From: Streptomyces tuirus | GTDB lineage: Bacteria > Actinomycetota > Actinomycetes > Streptomycetales > Streptomycetaceae | Assembly (NCBI GenBank): GCA_018195615.1 | Contig: JAGTPG010000002.1 | Location: forward strand, 5,759,501-5,823,500 | DNA: 64,000 bases | Reading direction: 5' to 3' | Shown: one piece after another, positions 59,690 through 64,000 of the stretch | Position numbering within the stretch: position 1 is the stretch's first letter | Layout: each line of letters starts with the position of its first letter | Notes under the pieces: generated by a model | Database searches by the model: none | Told to the model about the DNA's origin: nothing | Seen by the model: only the letters and a program-made list of their open reading frames with translations | Position numbers and translations under genes: made by a program

Positions 59690-60357
59690 TCAGGAATTGA
59701 GGTAGGTCAGCACGGCCAGCACCCTGCGGTGGTCCCCTCGCTCGGGACAGCCCAGCTTCAGGAAGATGTTGCTGACGTGCTTCTCGACCGCGCCGTCGCT
59801 GACCACGAGCTGCCGCGCGATCGCCGAGTTCGTCCGCCCTCGGCCATCAGCCCCAGCACCTCCCGCTCACGCGGAGTGAGCCCCGCGAGCACGTCCTGCT
59901 TACGGCTGCGGCCCAGCAGCTGCGCCACCACCTCCGGATCCAGGGCAGTACCGCCCTCGGCCACCCGCACCACCGCGTCCACGAACTCCCGCACCTCGGC
60001 CACCCGGTCCTTCAGCAGATAGCCGACACCCCGGCTGGACCCCGCGAGCAGCTCCGTGGCGTAGCGCTCCTCCACGTACTGCGACAGCACCAGCACACCC
60101 AGCCCCGGGTGCGCCTTGCGCAACTGCACCGCTGCCCGCACGCCCTCGTCGGTGTGCGTCGGCGGCATCCGCACATCGGCCACCACCACGTCCGGCAGCT
60201 CACCCTGTGCGTCCAGCTCCGTGATGGTCTTGATCAGCGCCTCGCCGTCCCCGACGCCGACGACCACCTCGTGGCCCCGGTCGGTCAGCAGCCGGGTCAG
60301 GCCCTCCCTGAGCAGCACTGAATCCTCGGCGATGACCACCCGCACCCTGTCCTCCAC
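59690..60357 (-). CDS. NarL/FixJ-type response regulator, one frameshift in its DNA-binding domain
   Basis: The repaired protein is 222 aa. The receiver domain (VRVVIAEDSVLLREGL, phospho-Asp in VVVADVRMP) is followed by a LuxR helix-turn-helix (LTPREREVLGLMAEGRTNSAIARQL) after adding one base at the C run 59837-59839 (G run on the coding strand). The literal frame loses the DNA-binding half. It ends ...AVLTYLNS with TGA 59690-59692. It lies downstream of two sensor kinases on the same strand, so one regulator serves two kinases. GTG 60357 is chosen; the frame is open upstream. Confidence 0.87.
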
Positions 60358-60591
60358 GATGTTCGGCCCCCCACAGCCCGACGCCGCCCGTCCGCAGCCC
60401 ACAACGGCTCCGCGCCCACCCGTGCGACGGGTCCAGCATTTCAGGATCGGGGGTGGATGGGGGAGGGAGCGGCTTCTTGCCCGACCGAATGAGTCCCCCG
60501 CCTGCCTCCGTGGGCGATGGCCGGGGACAGGGGACGGAGCCGGCGGGGTCACAGGGGCCCCGTCGCCCCTGCGACGCCCCTCAAACGGAGG

Positions 60592-61952
60592 TCATCGAAC
60601 CCACGCCCCCCGCCACGGCAACTCCGCGGTCACCCGAGTCGGCCCACCCGCCGGCGAGTCCACCACCAGGATCCCGTCCACCGCGTCCAGCCGCTCCGCC
60701 AGACCCGCCAGCCCGGACCCCTGGGACACCGCTGCCCCACCCACACCGTTGTCCACGACCTGCAGCATCAGCCGGTTCTCCGTGCGCCACACCTCGACGC
60801 CCGCCCAGGTCGCCCGCGCGTGCTTGCTGATGTTCTGCAGCAGCTCCGACACCGTGAAGTACGCGATCCCCTCGATCGCCGGCGCCGGCCGCTCCGCCAG
60901 GTCGACCTCCACCCGCACCGGCACCGTGCACCGCGACGCCACCGCCGACAGAGCCGCGTCCAGCCCCCGGTCCGTCAGCACCGCCGGATGGATCCCCCGG
61001 GCCAGGTCCCGCAGCTCCTGCAGCGCCGTCTTCACCTCGCCGTGCGCCTCGTCCACCATCCGCTGGGCCGCCTCCGGATCCTCCTGGAGCTTCTCCTTCG
61101 CCAGCCCCAGATCCATGGCCAGCGCCACCAGCCGGGCCTGCGCCCCGTCGTGCAGATCCCGCTCGATGCGCCGCAGGTCGGCGGCGGCCGTGTCGACCAC
61201 CACCCCACGGTCCGACTCCAGCTCCACCACCCGCGAGGCCAGCCGTGACGGCCCCAGCAGCCCGTGCACCAGCAGCCGGTCCACCATCGTCAACGCCCGC
61301 ACGATCCACGGCGTGGCGATCGTGAACAGCAGACCCACCAGCGCCGTCACCGTGATCTCGAAGGGATTGTCGAGATACACCCGGTGCGTCTCGTCGCCGT
61401 ACAGCTGGATCCCGTCCTGACCCGCGTACATCGGGAACACCCAGAACCACAGCGGGTACGTCAGCAGACCCCAGCCCAGTGCCCAGACATTCACGGCGAC
61501 GACGAACGAGAACACCGCCCAGGGCAGATGCAGCACCGAGTACAGCAGGGCCCGCCACGAGGTGCCGCTCTTGAGGACGGCACCCATCCACGCCATGGCG
61601 CCCGGCTTCCTCATCCGCAGCGGCTCCGGCTCGGCCACCTCCAGGCCCAGCAGCGCCCGCGCCCGCATCCGCTCCAGCGCCCCGAAGCCACGGCACCCCG
61701 CCAGCGCCGCCGCCAGCACCGGAATGCCGAGGAACGTCACCAGCAGTCCCGCCCCAGCGACACCATCGTCACCGCGTAGGTGAACAACAGGATGCTGATC
61801 GGCAGGCTGAGCAGCACATGACCGAGCTCGCGCCAGGCGCGGCCCTCGACCGGCGCCCGCAGCGCGGCGGGCAGCCGGTGCCGCCGTTCGGTGCTCCCGG
61901 GGAACCCGGGCCCGCCGTCGAACCCGTACCCCTGTCCGTACTCCGTGGCCAT
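60592..61952 (-). CDS. Sensor histidine kinase 1 (HisKA_3), one frameshift
   Basis: The repaired protein is 453 aa, with about four membrane helices in two hairpins, and a cytoplasmic kinase core. The phospho-His is in ERDLHDGAQARLV; the N box is in SELLQNISKHA, the G1 box in VVDNGVGGA and the G2 box in GSGLAGLAERL. A frame break at the C run 61752-61755 separates the N-terminal 65 residues (MATEYGQGYGFDG to AVTMVSLG) from the rest. It is a close paralogue of the adjacent kinase and probably part of a duplication. Between it and the regulator lie 234 non-coding bases. Confidence 0.86.
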
Positions 61953-62062
61953 CGGTGTCGTCCTTCTCCTCGTCCTACGGCTGTGCTCTCGTACCTCCAC
62001 CCTGCTCCGCCGCAGGTCGGCGGACCATGGAGTCCGTCGGCGTCTTGGACGGGGGGTTTTCC

Positions 62063-63270
62063 CTACCCAGGGGCTCCGGACCGGTCGCGCCATGGCAGTT
62101 CCGCCGTGACCGTCGTCGGGCCGCCCTCGGCGACTCCAGGACGAACAGCCCGTCGACGGCGTCCAGGCGCTCGGCCAGGCCCTTCATCCCCGTACCGCCG
62201 TCGAGACTCGCGCCCCCGCGGCCGTCGTCCCACACCTGTATGAGCAGCCGGTCGGCCGTGCGCCACACGTCCACCGACGCCGACCTCGCCCCGCTGTGCT
62301 TGCTGACGTTCTGCAGCAGCTCCGAAACGGTGAAATAGGCGATGCCCTCGATGGCCGCGGCCGGCCGCGCCGGCAGGTCGACCGTCACCTTGACCGGGAC
62401 CGTGCAGCGCGTGGCGACCGACGACAGGGCCGCGTCCAGGCCGCGGTCGGTCAGGACCGCCGGATGGATGCCGCGGGCCAGGTCCCGCAGCTCCTGGAGC
62501 GCCAGCTTCACCTCGCCGTGCGCCTCCGCGACCATCGCCGCCGCCGCGTCGGGATCCTCCAGCACCTTCTCCTTGGCCAGGCCCAGCCCCATCGCCAGAT
62601 TGACCAGCCGGGCCTGCGCTCCGTCGTGCAGATCCCGCTCGATGCGCCGCAGATCGGCGGCGGCCGTGTCGACCACGACACCCCGGTCCGACTCCAGCTC
62701 GGCGATGCGCCGCTCCAGCTCGTCGGAGGGCGACAGCAGCCCGCGCACCATGGCCCGGTCGGCGTTGGCCAGGCCTCGCGCGATGAACGGCAGCACCGGC
62801 CACAGTACGAACAGCGAGGTCAGCGTGATGCTGAAGGTGAGGACGCCCCACGGCAGCCGGACGAACTCGTACAGGACCGTGCGCCAGCCCACCGGGTCCT
62901 TCAGCAGCATCCACAGCCGCTGGAAGAAGCCGCCCCCGCCGCGCAGCCGCAGCCGGCTCGGCTCGTCCACCCGCACCCCGAGCAGCGCCCTGGCCCGCGC
63001 CCGCTCCATCCTGCCGAGCTGCCGCGCGCCCATCAGCCCGGCCGCGAGCAGCGGGAACCCGACCACCGTGACGGTCAGCCCGAAGCCGGTGAACAGCACC
63101 GTGACGACATAGGTGAATCCGAGCAGCGCGACCGGAAGGTTCGCCAGCAGGTGCGCGATCTCCTTCCAGGTGTGCCGGTCGTAGGCGAGACGGGCCGGCG
63201 GCGGGCGGTCGTCCTGCCCGGCCGCGGTCGAGGCCGGGCCCGCGCCGGGTGACGGATTGCGTTCGGTCAT
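62063..63270 (-). CDS. Sensor histidine kinase 2 (HisKA_3), one frameshift near its end
   Basis: The repaired protein is 402 aa. It repeats the layout of kinase 1: membrane hairpins (WKEIAHLLANLPVALLGFTYVV), phospho-His in ERDLHDGAQARLVNLAM, N box SELLQNVSKHSG and G boxes. Long stretches match kinase 1, such as ESDRGVVVDTAAADLRRIERD. The frame breaks at the two Gs 62129-62130; one added base gives the kinase-1-like ending EGGPTTVTAELPWR. Read literally it would run to 61975 and into kinase 1's leader. It is divergent from nuoA2 across 236 bases. Confidence 0.86.
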
Positions 63271-63506
63271 ATGCGTTAGCGTGCCCGGCGGCGGGCGGCG
63301 GCGCCATGAGGCGGACCGCCAGGATCGACTGAGGAAAACCCCACCCCCGCATGCCAGGGCATGACGGGCCGCTTACCCTGCCTTTATCAGGGCCTAGACT
63401 CCCGTGCGTACAGATCGAACAGCGGCGTCCGTGGTACCCGGCCGGACCAGGGAGCCGCGCGATCGTCGCAGGATCCAGTCCGAGTTTCAGGGAGCGAGGG
63501 ACGGAC

Positions 63507-63913
63507 GTGCCGGAACCGACCGTCGTCACCACGACCGTCGTCGCGGCGGACTACTTCCAGTCCTATTCGGTCGTCGGACTGCTCGCCGTCGTCGGCGTGC
63601 TGTTCGTCGCCGTCGCCTTCGGCGCCGGACGCCTGCTGCGGCCCGTGGTCCCCACCCCGAGAAGCTCCTGACCTACGAGTGCGGTGTCGACCCTGTCGGC
63701 GAGGGCTGGGCCCACACCCAGGTCCGCTACTACGTCTACGCCTTCCTCTACGTGATCTTCGCCGTCGACTCGATCTTCCTGTTCCCCTGGGCGACCGTCT
63801 TCGCCGCACCCGGCTACGGCGCGACCACCCTGGTGGAGATGTTCATCTTCCTCGGCTTCCTGGCCGTGGGCCTGCTCTACGCATACAAGAAGGGCGTCCT
63901 GGCATGGACGTGA
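63507..63913 (+). CDS. nuoA2: NADH-quinone oxidoreductase subunit A, second copy, one frameshift
   Basis: The repaired protein is 135 aa and has the NuoA layout: a first helix (VVGLLAVVGVLFVAVAFGAG), the loop KLLTYECGVDPVGEGWAHTQVRYY and two more helices with FAVDSIFLFPWATVF. The frame breaks in the C run 63655-63658; one added C joins LRPVVPTP to EKLLTYECG. GTG 63507 follows GGGAGCGAGGGA. It differs strongly from nuoA at 7.5 kb. It overlaps nuoB2, so a second complex I operon begins here. Confidence 0.88.
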
Positions 63914-64000
63914 CCCCCGAGCCCGTTCTGTTGCCCGAGCCGAAGCGGCTCGGCGCCCTCGCGCGCCTCGCGCCCGAGCCGATGAAGGTGATCCTGAACT
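63904..64000 (+). CDS. nuoB2: NADH-quinone oxidoreductase subunit B, second copy, cut by the window edge
   Basis: The first 32 codons are visible from ATG 63904, which lies ten bases before the end of nuoA2. The reading MDVTPEPVLLPEPKRLGALARLAPEP is a longer N-terminal leader than in nuoB. No Fe-S cysteine is reached before the edge. The assignment rests mainly on position after nuoA2 and on the nuoA-nuoB order of complex I operons. Confidence 0.6.
   Translation, partial: MDVTPEPVLLPEPKRLGALARLAPEPMKVILN

Overview
The window reads as a chromosomal segment of a Streptomyces. Its base composition is very GC-rich, GTG starts and ATGA/GTGA coupled junctions are common, and the gene set is typical: a 14-gene complex I operon, menaquinone tailoring genes, NlpC/P60 and LysM cell-wall hydrolases and KorAB. 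From memory (not checked) the order resembles S. coelicolor from about SCO4553 to SCO4600. I saw no phage, insertion sequence, tRNA, rRNA or CRISPR.

Layout. 0-7 kb: an amidohydrolase-like gene tail, a GH18-like lipoprotein, a remnant of an acyltransferase, menG and a geranylgeranyl-reductase-like flavoprotein (menaquinone methylation and side-chain reduction), a single-PASTA protein, peptide deformylase and an NlpC/P60 hydrolase. 7.47-23.5 kb: nuoABCDEFGHIJKLMN in canonical order, preceded by a long regulatory region with a Rex-type operator and closed by a strong hairpin terminator. 23.7-28.4 kb: recQ, a ferredoxin-like microprotein, an M56 membrane protease and fumarylacetoacetase. 28.7-39.1 kb: an eight-gene glycan locus (DegT-type aminotransferase, flippase, multi-spanning GT-C or polymerase-like protein, small membrane protein, GH26-like hydrolase, polysaccharide deacetylase, GT2, CelD-like acyltransferase). 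39.3-50 kb: a HAD phosphatase, a LysM/SLT lytic enzyme behind a c-di-AMP (ydaO) riboswitch, polyprenyl diphosphate synthase, a LolA-like protein with an ABC exporter, a flavodoxin-like reductase, an amidase, and two poorly known genes. 50-56.5 kb: M28 aminopeptidase, then regulator/effector pairs with visible operators, two of them with HxlR regulators. 56.5-64 kb: korA-korB, a response regulator with two tandem histidine kinases, and the start of a second complex I cluster (nuoA2, nuoB2).

The genes converge on respiration: menaquinone production (menG, reductase, polyprenyl synthase), complex I, a second complex I and a ferredoxin-reducing KorAB. Cell-wall remodelling and an exopolysaccharide are the second theme.

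A striking property of the sequence is that at least 17 single-base deficits interrupt otherwise conserved genes. Most lie in short G or C runs, and every one is a missing base. Adding the missing bases makes every affected gene length divisible by three. This points to homopolymer undercalling in the assembly rather than real gene decay, so I annotate the reconstructed genes and mark each break.
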